Shown in pieces: positions 45,565-53,680 of a DNA stretch of 64,000 nt; the stretch's first letter is position 1; each line of letters starts with the position of its first letter. The stretch comes from Xenophilus arseniciresistens (GTDB lineage: Bacteria > Pseudomonadota > Gammaproteobacteria > Burkholderiales > Burkholderiaceae_C). Below the pieces are notes generated by a model that was not told the DNA's origin, made no database searches, and saw only the letters and a program-made list of their open reading frames with translations. The stretch covers positions 186,001-250,000 of the forward strand of contig NZ_JAQIPB010000009.1 of the NCBI RefSeq assembly GCF_028023875.1. Reading direction: 5' to 3'. Both the position numbers and the translations under genes were made by a program.

Positions 45565-46673
45565 GCACCTCCATCAACCTTAAGTGCCCTTGGCGGTGGC
45601 AATGACGGCGCCGGGGCCTGCCTCACTTCGTCTGCTGCGCTCGGAACAAGCCCTCGGCGGCTTCCGGTCGTACTGTCAGCGAGCGGGGGAGTGCTTCTAT
45701 CGGCTGCCCGTCCCTCTTTACCAAGCGACGGCTGGTACCCCACCTGCCCCGGCAGCCCCGATGCATTGGCCTGCGCCCCGCCTCCGCCCATGACCTGCGA
45801 CACGCTGGAGAACTGGCCCACCGTCGCCCCAAAGAACTGAGCGGCCATGGGCGGCGCGGTCACCAGCAGCACCGTCATCAACAACCCGATGCCGCCTTGC
45901 TGCATCGCCTGGCTTGTCAGGCCCGCTCCCCCATCGCCCAGGCTCAACAGCGTGTTGATGGCACCCGCTGCCCACAGCGCCGCCGCCACGCGCAGCATCA
46001 TCTCCATGATCACCGAGCACATGAAGCTCAGAATCGCCAAGCTGAACATGGTCGCGATTCCGTACTTCAGCCATCCATGGAACAGCTGCTTGGTGGACTC
46101 GTGCACCAGGCACAGGATGAAGATCGGCCCCAGCCCCACGAACAAGTTGATGGCAAAGGTGTACATCAGCAGCATGGCCCCGGCCGTGATGGGCGGGCCG
46201 GCCACGCCCAGCGCGCCGATCACCCAGGCGCGGCCCACGCTGGCCACGTTCTCGCCGCTGACGCCATTGTTCAGGCCTTGCACGTTGTCCATCGCGCTCA
46301 TCACCACCGCGGTGTAAGCCAGCACCTTGTCGATGGCCTCATCGGGCGAGTCGTTGTTGCCCGTCACCAAATGGTGCACCCCTCTGGGCAGATCCGTCAG
46401 CAGCATCTGCTTGAGCGGAATGTTGCCCACCGCCATGGTCGTGGCCCCTGCCACGATGACGGCAATTCGGCTCATGTCCAGCACCATGCCCATCGCAGAT
46501 TCGTGGCTGCGTCCGGTAAAAATGCGGAACCCTTTGGTGAGGATGATGATGGTGAGCACGACCAGCGCGATGCTGGTCGCGAAAGTCATCGTGCTGCCCA
46601 GCAAGTTGTCCCCGAAGTCGTTGATCTGCCGGGTGAGGTATTGCTTGATCAGGGCGAAGTAGGCGGCGTTCAT
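45561..46673 (-). CDS. virB6: VirB6 polytopic inner-membrane T4SS protein
   Basis: The 370-aa protein shows the family layout: a short N-terminal part, about six hydrophobic segments between residues 30 and 285 (FATSIALVVLTIIILTKGF, AMLLMYTFAINLFVGLGPIF and GIATMFSLAILSFMCSVIM among them), then a Gly/Pro/Ser-rich cytoplasmic or exposed tail of about 80 residues. The motif GPIFILCLVHESTKQLFHGW is characteristic of VirB6/TrbL. VirB6 forms the base of the translocation path. It is followed by the overlapping DUF4189 cargo gene. Confidence 0.88.
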   Translation of the reverse strand: MNAAYFALIKQYLTRQINDFGDNLLGSTMTFATSIALVVLTIIILTKGFRIFTGRSHESAMGMVLDMSRIAVIVAGATTMAVGNIPLKQMLLTDLPRGVHHLVTGNNDSPDEAIDKVLAYTAVVMSAMDNVQGLNNGVSGENVASVGRAWVIGALGVAGPPITAGAMLLMYTFAINLFVGLGPIFILCLVHESTKQLFHGWLKYGIATMFSLAILSFMCSVIMEMMLRVAAALWAAGAINTLLSLGDGGAGLTSQAMQQGGIGLLMTVLLVTAPPMAAQFFGATVGQFSSVSQVMGGGGAQANASGLPGQVGYQPSLGKEGRAADRSTPPLADSTTGSRRGLVPSAADEVRQAPAPSLPPPRALKVDGGA

Positions 46674-46960
46674 GATGCTGTCCCTGCCTGAATGCCCGCA
46701 AGGAGAAGGGGGAGGGGTGGGCGATTCGCTCGTTTATGGCTGTGGAAGGCAGCGACGCAGATCAGCATTGGCTTCAGGGCGATCCTGAATGCGCTGCGAC
46801 AGACCAGATCGTGGCGGGGCGCCCCTGTGCAGGCCACTGCCTGCCCAACAGCTCTCACCAGGCGTCGCACGGCGGCGGATAGCTCAAGCGGTTCCTGCAG
46901 CTTCATCGTGCCCATGGGTTGTGTCCGACTGCTTGATGTGCAGAAGGGCAGCCGTACGCG
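46674..46960. other. Gap between virB5 and virB6
   Basis: These 287 bases hold no convincing gene. A minus-strand frame from 46915 to 46670 (81 codons) overlaps the virB6 ATG, but its arginine-rich translation looks like non-coding DNA and no RBS precedes it. No terminator was found, so virB5 and virB6 may still share a transcript. Confidence 0.4.
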
Positions 46961-47782
46961 TCAGCGAATTGCCAGCGCCGCTGCAAGGGCACCGGTCTGG
47001 ATCAGCTGGGCAGTCTGATTGCCCTTGACGCTGGCTTGCGTCAGCGCGTTCTGCTGGGTTTCATGAAACTTGATCGCAGCCTCGTACATGCCCAGGCGTG
47101 TGCGCCAGAAGCCCATCTCTGCCTGAAGTTTGTTGAGGGTCCGCAAAGATTCGTTCGTATTTGCCCAAAGGTCGCCCTGATTGCTGATGGATTCGCGTTT
47201 GCTGTCGATCTCCGTGAGTTGTTCGCTGTACTTCTGGAAGCGATTGACCATCTCGACACTGTCGTTGAGAGCCTGCACACGAAGCTGGATCAGCTCTTGG
47301 CAAATCCTCTGTTTGACGGTGGTGGGATCGCCTGAACTGAGCGTGGTCAGGCTGGTCAGCTGCTGACTGGCGATGCTGCCCTGGCCGGGGCAGGCCTTCT
47401 GTACGACCATGGCGGTGCTTGTGACCTTCTGAAGCTGGTTATTGGGCGTCAAGGTCGCGGTGAAGGCCAGCTTGGAAACCTTCGTCTGTATCTCTTTGAG
47501 GATGTTCGAGGCGGTCTTGTCAATACTAGAGGCCGTCTTGTCAATGCTGGAGGCCGTCTTGTTCAAGTCGCCGTCGCCGATGTTCTTGTTGATCTCCTTG
47601 AGCGTACTTCGGGCTTCCGTGTCGTAGACCTGAACGCCTTGTTGAGCGTGCGTGATACCGATGAAACCCAGGGAAGCGATGCCCACCAGGGTCATGCGAA
47701 GCAGGCGTCCAGCACCCAGCAATGTCTTCTTTGGCAGGGCATTCGCGAGGCGGTGGCGAAGAGGATTGGGTCGGCGATTCAT
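46961..47782 (-). CDS. virB5: VirB5-like minor pilus subunit
   Basis: This 273-aa exported protein has a long, basic n-region followed by the hydrophobic core LVGIASLGFIGITHAQ. The mature part is mainly helical and Gln-rich, as in VirB5/TraC adhesin-like tip proteins (LRTLNKLQAEMGFWRTRLGM, FHETQQNALTQ). A heptad KTASSID is repeated about three times near residues 75-92, encoded by three 21-bp tandem units (47508-47570). Assignment rests on position between virB4 and virB6 and on general features, since VirB5 sequences diverge strongly. Confidence 0.75.
   Translation of the reverse strand: MNRRPNPLRHRLANALPKKTLLGAGRLLRMTLVGIASLGFIGITHAQQGVQVYDTEARSTLKEINKNIGDGDLNKTASSIDKTASSIDKTASNILKEIQTKVSKLAFTATLTPNNQLQKVTSTAMVVQKACPGQGSIASQQLTSLTTLSSGDPTTVKQRICQELIQLRVQALNDSVEMVNRFQKYSEQLTEIDSKRESISNQGDLWANTNESLRTLNKLQAEMGFWRTRLGMYEAAIKFHETQQNALTQASVKGNQTAQLIQTGALAAALAIR
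47508..47570 (-). repeat. Three 21-bp tandem repeats inside virB5
   Basis: The units start at 47508, 47529 and 47550 and share GAGG(C/G)CGTCTTGT, each encoding one seven-residue repeat (KTASSID-like). Being in frame and one heptad long, the array can change copy number without breaking the gene and would lengthen a coiled coil by whole turns. Confidence 0.75.
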
Positions 47783-47862
47783 GGTGGAGTCCGGAGGTTT
47801 ATTGCTTCGCGCATTGCATCGACCAAGCTATGAGCCGTGGCCGTTGCGGGCGCTGGCTGCGC

Positions 47863-48213
47863 TTACGGGACGCGGCCCCATTGGCTCATGATGGCGTTTG
47901 AGATGGCTTGGTTGCCTGGGGTATTGGTGGAGCCCTGGCAGTTGTTCATGTACTGCTGGCGCACCTGGTAGGAGATGTCTTCCCAGAACTTGACGACGGG
48001 GTAGTAGGTCCACACCGCAAGGCCGGCCGGTGAAGGCGTATGCCAGAACTGGATCGCCGACGTGCAGCTGGCGGACGGACTGCCTTGCCCAGAGACGCTG
48101 GCCATGCAAAGGTAAAGAGCGCATGGGTCGGGGGCCTGAGCGTGCGCCGGTGCACAGAGACCGGCGGTCCCCAGCGCAATTGAAAGGGCAATGGTGCGGG
48201 TGTGCAGTCCCAT
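47863..48213 (-). CDS. TrbM/KikA-like exported small protein
   Basis: This 116-aa protein is read from ATG 48213, preceded by a perfect AAGGAGGT. It has a signal peptide with cleavage at APAHAQ. The mature part starts APDPCALYLCMASVSGQG and carries cysteines and a QFWH...FWEDISYQVRQQYM stretch, resembling TrbM/KikA-type proteins found with conjugative and effector type IV systems. The function is poorly known and probably periplasmic assembly. It sits between virB4 and virB5, where X-type loci often carry a small extra gene. Confidence 0.65.
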   Translation of the reverse strand: MGLHTRTIALSIALGTAGLCAPAHAQAPDPCALYLCMASVSGQGSPSASCTSAIQFWHTPSPAGLAVWTYYPVVKFWEDISYQVRQQYMNNCQGSTNTPGNQAISNAIMSQWGRVP

Positions 48214-48280
48214 GGTGAACCTCCTTGATTTTTGAGAGATGGTTGAGCGGATGAGTGGAAGTCGATTGGGGCAGGGTCTT

Positions 48281-50761
48281 CTAAGCAATGAGCCGCGGAC
48301 GCTCGGTGCGCCGAGAATCCTGGCCTCGTGGCTCAAGCTTGCCGCTGCCCTTCCGGTTGTCGTAGAAGTCCTGCAGCCATTGCTCGGGCCGCAGGTCCTC
48401 GGGCGCAACACCTTGAGCCCGAGCATTGCGCTCCAAGACCGCGTGCAGAATCTCGATGTTGTCGGTCGAGGCTGAGATCACCGCAAGCGCGTCATCCATT
48501 CCGCGCAGGTCAAGTTGGCACACCGACGACATGTGGCCCTGCTTGACCAGAAAGCGCCGCGACCGTTCGTCGAGGCTGACGACAACCTGGTACTCGGATT
48601 CGGTAAGCTTCAGGCCATCGATGTAATCCTCGCGGCTGGCGTTGGGATTGGGCAGCAGGATCATCGTGGCAGTCTGCTCAATGAGGGCTGCAGAGATGTC
48701 GCTGCTCAGGGCATCTTCCGGACTCTGGGTGGCGAAGATGCCCATGCCGTTCTGCTTGCGAATGGTCTTTTGCTTGTTCTTCGCGAATTCCTTGAGAGCC
48801 CCGCCGCCGTCGAGGATCTTCCAGAACTCGTCCATGACGTAGATGAGACGGCGCCCGTCGATCAATGCTTCAAGTCGATGAAGCAGATAGTTAATGACCG
48901 GGACTCGAACTTCAGGGTTATCGATGATGTCGGTGTAGTCAAATCCGATGATGTTGGCTTTGTGCAGGTCGATGGTGTCGCGCGCGTTGTCGAAAACCCA
49001 GCCGAGCGAGTTTCCCGCGGTCCACTTGCGCATGCGCACAAAGAGCCCATCGTCGCCCATGTTCGGCAGGCTCTTCTGAAAGTTGGTCATCGTGCGCAGA
49101 TTCATGGGCGTGTCGAGGATGGCTTCGACAGCACGGTAGATCTCCTCTTCCTCGCGAGATGTGTACGCAGCCTTGCCCGCCAAAACTTTGATGAGGCCAG
49201 CAAGGAAGTGGACGTTGGCTTCTGTGAACCCACAGTGGAAAGGATTGAAGCCGGTGGGCTGCCCGTTCTCGAGTGAGAGGTAGTTGCCTCCGCAGGCTCG
49301 CACGAAGATCTCTGCGCCGCGATCCTTGTCGAAGAAGAAGATCGTCGGCGCCGGGTCCAACTTCTGCACTTGGCTCAGCAGGAAGTTAATGAGCGCCGTC
49401 TTGCCGGTGCCGGACTTGCCGATGACCATCGTGTTCGCGATGGCCTTCTCGCCCAGGGAGTTCTCACCTGGCAGGGTGGCATGAAAGTTGAAAAAGTAGG
49501 GCTGACCGTTGACGGTCTGCAACGTGGTGACGCAATCGCCCCAGGGATTGTTCTCTCGCTTCCCGATTGCAAAGTTGTGCAACGGCGAGAGCCCCAGAAA
49601 ATTGAGCGAGCTGACGTTGGCCAGGCGCGTGCGGTACTTCCAGTTCCCAGGAAACTGCGCATAGAAGGCGGCGCTGACGGCCAGGTCTTCTTTCACCGAA
49701 ACGAAGCCAGCGTTGGACAACTCCGCGCGTGTGGTCGCGATGTGCTGGGAAAGCGTGGCCTGGTCAGGCGCATACACGGCGATGCTGAAGTGATACTGCC
49801 CGAGCACAAAGTTGCCTGAAGACAACTGGTCCATGGCCTGCTCTAGCTCCACGATCTGGCTGACGGCTTTGTCACCCGAGGAGATCATCATGCCGCGGGT
49901 GCGCTCGAGCGTCTTGAGCGCATCATGCCGACCCATCGGGCTGAATGAGTGGGTGATGACGTACTCGAAATCCAGGTACTTCAAGCCATTGAGGATCCCG
50001 GGGAACGTGCCGTCAGGGTACTCCTTGATGTTGAGCATGGCTCCAAAGTGGTTCTCGCCCGCGGGGGTGCTGATCACGAAGTCACCCGTCTTTGCGGAGA
50101 AGCGCTGTCGGCTGACCGGCAGATAACGGTAGACCGGAGCCTTGAGCACCGGAACCGGTTCATCAATGCGGTTGAGCAGATAGCCGAAGAGCTCCAAGGT
50201 CTCCGAGAACACGATACCGTTGGTCGCCTCATACATGCGCAGGCGCACGGGGGCATAGTCCTTGAGGACCGCTTCCATGTTGCTTGCCAGCTCGAGCACC
50301 TTGTCGATGGCCTGCTGTTGTTCGTTTGCCAGCCGAACGGTGTCGGCGGACTTTTCAACGAAGCGTTTTCCGCTGACGACAGGCCGGTAGATCAGCGTCA
50401 CATACAGCTCGTTCTGCATGAGCTTCTGCGCAGACAAGGCCTTGAAGTAGCTCTGAGACAGCTCCTGGTTGAAAGCCTCCTTGAAACGGGCGTGGTCATC
50501 CACGCTGCGACGACGGCGAACATCGTGAACCCAGAACGCGACATTGGTGAAGTCGGGCGCACGCAGTGTTTGCACCATGCGATTGAAGGTGTTGTGCCTG
50601 TGCTCGATGTCCCATTCTTCACGGCCGACAAAAGGCAGACCATCCAATCGCCATGTCATGAAGTAGTCTCCGCCAGTGGTTTTGAGGACCGTCGGCGAAA
50701 CGTGGGTGGACAACGGCACGAACTCGCTGATAGGCGTGTCGGGGCTGAACGTGGTGGACAT
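48281..50761 (-). CDS. virB4: VirB4 T4SS ATPase
   Basis: This is a large cytoplasmic/inner-membrane ATPase (826 aa from ATG 50761; a TTG ten codons upstream is the alternative). The N-terminal half is the CagE/TrbE/VirB-type domain. Walker A is VIGKSGTGKTALINFLLSQ near residue 450 and Walker B is YVMDEFWKIL, followed by KNKQKTIRKQNGMGIFATQS, the conserved motor region. VirB4 powers pilus subunit handling and substrate transfer. Its length agrees with VirB4 of Agrobacterium and Xanthomonas. A VirB3 gene precedes it. Confidence 0.93.
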   Translation of the reverse strand: MSTTFSPDTPISEFVPLSTHVSPTVLKTTGGDYFMTWRLDGLPFVGREEWDIEHRHNTFNRMVQTLRAPDFTNVAFWVHDVRRRRSVDDHARFKEAFNQELSQSYFKALSAQKLMQNELYVTLIYRPVVSGKRFVEKSADTVRLANEQQQAIDKVLELASNMEAVLKDYAPVRLRMYEATNGIVFSETLELFGYLLNRIDEPVPVLKAPVYRYLPVSRQRFSAKTGDFVISTPAGENHFGAMLNIKEYPDGTFPGILNGLKYLDFEYVITHSFSPMGRHDALKTLERTRGMMISSGDKAVSQIVELEQAMDQLSSGNFVLGQYHFSIAVYAPDQATLSQHIATTRAELSNAGFVSVKEDLAVSAAFYAQFPGNWKYRTRLANVSSLNFLGLSPLHNFAIGKRENNPWGDCVTTLQTVNGQPYFFNFHATLPGENSLGEKAIANTMVIGKSGTGKTALINFLLSQVQKLDPAPTIFFFDKDRGAEIFVRACGGNYLSLENGQPTGFNPFHCGFTEANVHFLAGLIKVLAGKAAYTSREEEEIYRAVEAILDTPMNLRTMTNFQKSLPNMGDDGLFVRMRKWTAGNSLGWVFDNARDTIDLHKANIIGFDYTDIIDNPEVRVPVINYLLHRLEALIDGRRLIYVMDEFWKILDGGGALKEFAKNKQKTIRKQNGMGIFATQSPEDALSSDISAALIEQTATMILLPNPNASREDYIDGLKLTESEYQVVVSLDERSRRFLVKQGHMSSVCQLDLRGMDDALAVISASTDNIEILHAVLERNARAQGVAPEDLRPEQWLQDFYDNRKGSGKLEPRGQDSRRTERPRLIA

Positions 50762-50881
50762 GGCTGGTGCCGAAAATTTCTTCAGAAGCAAACAGAGCTG
50801 ACCGCCGCGGCGGAGCCTGGGAGTCGGGCTGCACCGGCCGCAGCGGCTGTGGCGTGGGGAATGGCCTGGGTTTCCTGGGTA

Positions 50882-51190
50882 TCAGACATGGTCTTTCGAT
50901 TGCCCACGATGGGTGTTGGGCGTAAAGACCCACATGCCATCGTTTTGCTGGCGGTTGCGCACGCGCGTCAGAAACTGCAGCCGGAGGCCGTACAGACGAA
51001 AGATCATCTCGTCACGCTTGGCCATCATGCGCATGACAAAGATGACTGGAGGAATCATCAGCAGGCAGAACAGATTGATGTACATCGCCAGCAGCATGCA
51101 GCCGCCTGCGCCCAGGAAAAAGGGAACATAGGGCACGCCCATGAACATCGGCGGGCGGGTGCACCCGCGGAACATCGTGTTCTTCTGCAT
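50882..51190 (-). CDS. virB3: VirB3 inner-membrane protein
   Basis: This 102-aa protein opens FRGCTRPPMFMGVPYVPFFL, a typical VirB3 start. One long hydrophobic hairpin (about residues 22-53) and the segment RMMAKRDEMIFRLYGLRL follow. VirB3 docks with VirB4 at the inner membrane. It lies between virB2 and virB4, as in other VirB operons. Confidence 0.9.
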   Translation of the reverse strand: MQKNTMFRGCTRPPMFMGVPYVPFFLGAGGCMLLAMYINLFCLLMIPPVIFVMRMMAKRDEMIFRLYGLRLQFLTRVRNRQQNDGMWVFTPNTHRGQSKDHV

Positions 51191-51232
51191 GCTGTGCCTA
51201 GGCGAAAGACTGGCCCGCTTGGACTGTTCCCA

Positions 51233-51604
51233 TCAGTTGCAGCCGCCACCGGCGCTTCCAGAGAGAAAAAGGTTTGCAATCTGGCTGGCTGCGCCGATCA
51301 GGATGGCGCCGATGAACACGGGCGCCACGTCGCTGATGCGCTTGTGGGCGAACGAAATCTGATAGCCCGAGAAGATCACGGCGATCGTGACCACCACAAT
51401 CGAGATTGCGTTCAACACCGACTTGACGTTGTTGAGGAAGCCACAGGTCGTCGAAGCCAGATCGGTGGAGCCCGTGACTTGAGCCAGTGCCAAGCAGGGC
51501 GCCACGATGAGTGCAGCCACTCCGACCTGGCGCAGCACGCGCAGATGTTGGCCGAGGTTGATTGCATCGATTTGGCGTGCCGAAGAGCGAGCGAGATGAG
51601 TCAT
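51233..51604 (-). CDS. virB2: VirB2 major pilin
   Basis: This 123-aa prepilin starts at ATG 51604, preceded by AGGAAGGAAG. A long leader ends near CLALAQ, the expected cleavage site. The mature pilin has two hydrophobic helices (ISIVVVTIAVIFSGYQISF and APVFIGAILIGAASQIANLF) separated by a short basic turn AHKRISD. It ends in a glycine/cysteine tail (GSAGGGCN). Size and topology match VirB2. A longer upstream frame overlaps virB1 and is rejected. Confidence 0.88.
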   Translation of the reverse strand: MTHLARSSARQIDAINLGQHLRVLRQVGVAALIVAPCLALAQVTGSTDLASTTCGFLNNVKSVLNAISIVVVTIAVIFSGYQISFAHKRISDVAPVFIGAILIGAASQIANLFLSGSAGGGCN

Positions 51605-51638
51605 GAGAACTTCCTTCCTGATGGTTGTGATGCGAGAA

Positions 51639-52589
51639 CTAGAAAACGAACGCTTCGTCGTCCGTGCGGGCGGACGAGGTGGGAGTGGACGGCGACCCGG
51701 ACGCGCCGCCATGCAAAGGGGATGCGGAAACGGCACCCAGACTGCGTACCTGCGGCACGAAGACCTGAGTCGAGGCAGCCAAGGGCACGCTGGCTTGCGG
51801 CCTCTGAACACCTGACGCCGCGTCTCGAGCAGCCATGGCTGCTCCAGCCTGCACTTCCATCGCTGGAAGGATCGGGGCGTTCAAGTTTTTCGCGTGAGAG
51901 GGAGCTGCCGCCCGAACGCTTGCGGGCACCGCGATACCAGCCCCATTGAGTACAGGTCTCGCAGCATCAGCGGAGAGCAGCGGCGTCACGCGCATGGCGA
52001 TCCGCGACTCGGCAGAGGAAGGCTCTGCCGAAGAAGTTGCTGGCGCCGAAGGCACGCGTACAGGGGTAGCTGATTTCGGCCCCTGATCGTTGAGCAACTG
52101 CACTGGGATCGGGGGCACGACCGACGCTTGGGGGGCCTGCGTGGTCAGGCTGGATCCGCGGCTGATCGAGTCGTAAATCTTCTGGACATATCCATGCCGA
52201 AAGCCTGTCACGAAGTCGCCGGAGTAGTAGCAGCTGAAGGCTTTGCCCCAGTTGCCTCCGGCACTCGAGCGGCAAGCAGCGAGGATGGCCGCGCCTGCAG
52301 TCAAGTTGGCACACCGGTCGAATGCCTTCTCGGGGGTGTCGAGGCCATATCTTTGTAAGTTGGCCTTGTTCACCTGCGCAACGCCCACCGAGTAGTTGTA
52401 GCCGGCGGTTTCGAGCATACGAACCGTAGCGCTAGCCTCGGCCAAACTTCTGGGCTGCCGCACCAAGCGGCCGCCGACGACGCCAATGGCGAATGGATTG
52501 GCGCCCGACTCGACTTCAACGAGGTGGCGCATCACCGTAGCGGGGACTGCGAGATTGGGACAGTCCACAAAGTCCAGAGCAGGGAGCAT
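51639..52589 (-). CDS. virB1: VirB1 lytic transglycosylase
   Basis: This 316-aa protein has its SLT domain at the very N-terminus (residues 5-145): MRHLVEVESGANPFAIGVVG with the catalytic glutamate, YNYSVGVAQVNKANLQRYGL, and GNWGKAFSCYYSGDF. The second half is a Ser/Ala/Pro/Val-rich, probably disordered tail. No signal peptide is seen ahead of the SLT domain. It should open the peptidoglycan for channel assembly. It is placed between virB11 and virB2, the order of Xanthomonas-type loci rather than Agrobacterium. Confidence 0.88.
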   Translation of the reverse strand: MLPALDFVDCPNLAVPATVMRHLVEVESGANPFAIGVVGGRLVRQPRSLAEASATVRMLETAGYNYSVGVAQVNKANLQRYGLDTPEKAFDRCANLTAGAAILAACRSSAGGNWGKAFSCYYSGDFVTGFRHGYVQKIYDSISRGSSLTTQAPQASVVPPIPVQLLNDQGPKSATPVRVPSAPATSSAEPSSAESRIAMRVTPLLSADAARPVLNGAGIAVPASVRAAAPSHAKNLNAPILPAMEVQAGAAMAARDAASGVQRPQASVPLAASTQVFVPQVRSLGAVSASPLHGGASGSPSTPTSSARTDDEAFVF

Positions 52590-52627
52590 GAACGGTGCCT
52601 CTTTTTTTCCACGAACGTGGCGGCGGC

Positions 52628-53668
52628 CTAAGCGACCACATCCCCCAGCGCACGCCCGGGATTGAAGTCGATGCCGGTGATGTAACGCCGGCCCGCGTGA
52701 GCCTTGATGTGCACCACGACGTCGATGGTCATCATCAGCAGGCGCTTGATGACGCCGAACTCCAGGCCAGCGCCTTCAGCCGACGCCTTGACCATCAGCG
52801 CCAACTGATCCCAAGTCTGTTCAGTGCTGCCCGAATGGCAGCTGGTGATGGAACCTGGGTGTCCGGAAGCGCAGTTCCGAATGAAGTAGAAGGATTCATC
52901 GCCGCGCAATTCCGCCAGAATGATCCTGTCGGGCTTCATCCGCAGGCAGGCTTCCATGCAGACCTTCGCTGTGATGTTGGCAGAGCTTTGACCACCCTTG
53001 GAGTACAGAAGATGCACTGCGTTCGGCTGTTCGATAAACAGCTCCCGCGCATCCTCGATCGTGACCAGGCGTTCATCCGCGGGTATGTGGTTCACCAGAG
53101 ACTTCATGAAGGTGGTCTTGCCGCTGCCCGTCGCGCCGGAAACAACGATGTTCTTCTTGTAGAGCACAGCTTGCTTGAAGAAGTCCGCGTACTGCCGGCA
53201 AGATCTCAGTTCCAGCAGCTCTCGGTCATGTTCACTGATGTCCGCGCGCTGCTCGAGAATTTCATTGAAGAAGCCGTCCGACTGGTACTCAGACAGCGTC
53301 CGCGTGCGCTTCGAAGGCAGGCGGATCGTGATCGATACGCGCTCTGCCTCTACGGCGGGAGGAATCACAAACTGCGCCCGTTGCCCGGTGGGAAAGGTCA
53401 GCGAAACAACAGGGTTTACATCGGTGACGCGCTGTCCGGTCTTGCTTTCATTGACCACCGTTGTGCAGAACTGCAGGGCGCGCGCGTAGGTGAGCCCTGG
53501 CACAGATTCACGGCGCCACCCTGATCGGTCCTCGAGGTACACCTCACCCGGCCGGTTCACGCAGATTTCCGTCACGTCCTCAGATTGCATGAACTTCGCA
53601 ATACCAAGCACCTCGTACTGGTACTGCAGAAACTCGTTCGAGACGACGGCAATCAGGTCTGCAGACAT
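52628..53668 (-). CDS. virB11: VirB11 traffic ATPase
   Basis: This 346-aa hexameric ATPase shows Walker A GATGSGKT (178-185) in NIVVSGATGSGKTTFM, an Asp box LVTIEDARELF, a Walker B region IILAELRGDE (249-258) and a His box GHPGSITSCHSGS. The length and the start MSADLIAVVSNEFLQYQYEV are typical. VirB11 switches the system between pilus building and secretion. It is separated by 12 bp from virB10 and followed by virB1. Confidence 0.94.
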   Translation of the reverse strand: MSADLIAVVSNEFLQYQYEVLGIAKFMQSEDVTEICVNRPGEVYLEDRSGWRRESVPGLTYARALQFCTTVVNESKTGQRVTDVNPVVSLTFPTGQRAQFVIPPAVEAERVSITIRLPSKRTRTLSEYQSDGFFNEILEQRADISEHDRELLELRSCRQYADFFKQAVLYKKNIVVSGATGSGKTTFMKSLVNHIPADERLVTIEDARELFIEQPNAVHLLYSKGGQSSANITAKVCMEACLRMKPDRIILAELRGDESFYFIRNCASGHPGSITSCHSGSTEQTWDQLALMVKASAEGAGLEFGVIKRLLMMTIDVVVHIKAHAGRRYITGIDFNPGRALGDVVA

Positions 53669-53680
53669 GACGCATCCATC

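Noticed and set aside
46670-46915. 81-codon frame overlapping the virB6 start
   Set aside because: Stop overlap arises simply because virB6 starts ATGA; no RBS, arginine-rich composition, no resemblance to a protein family.
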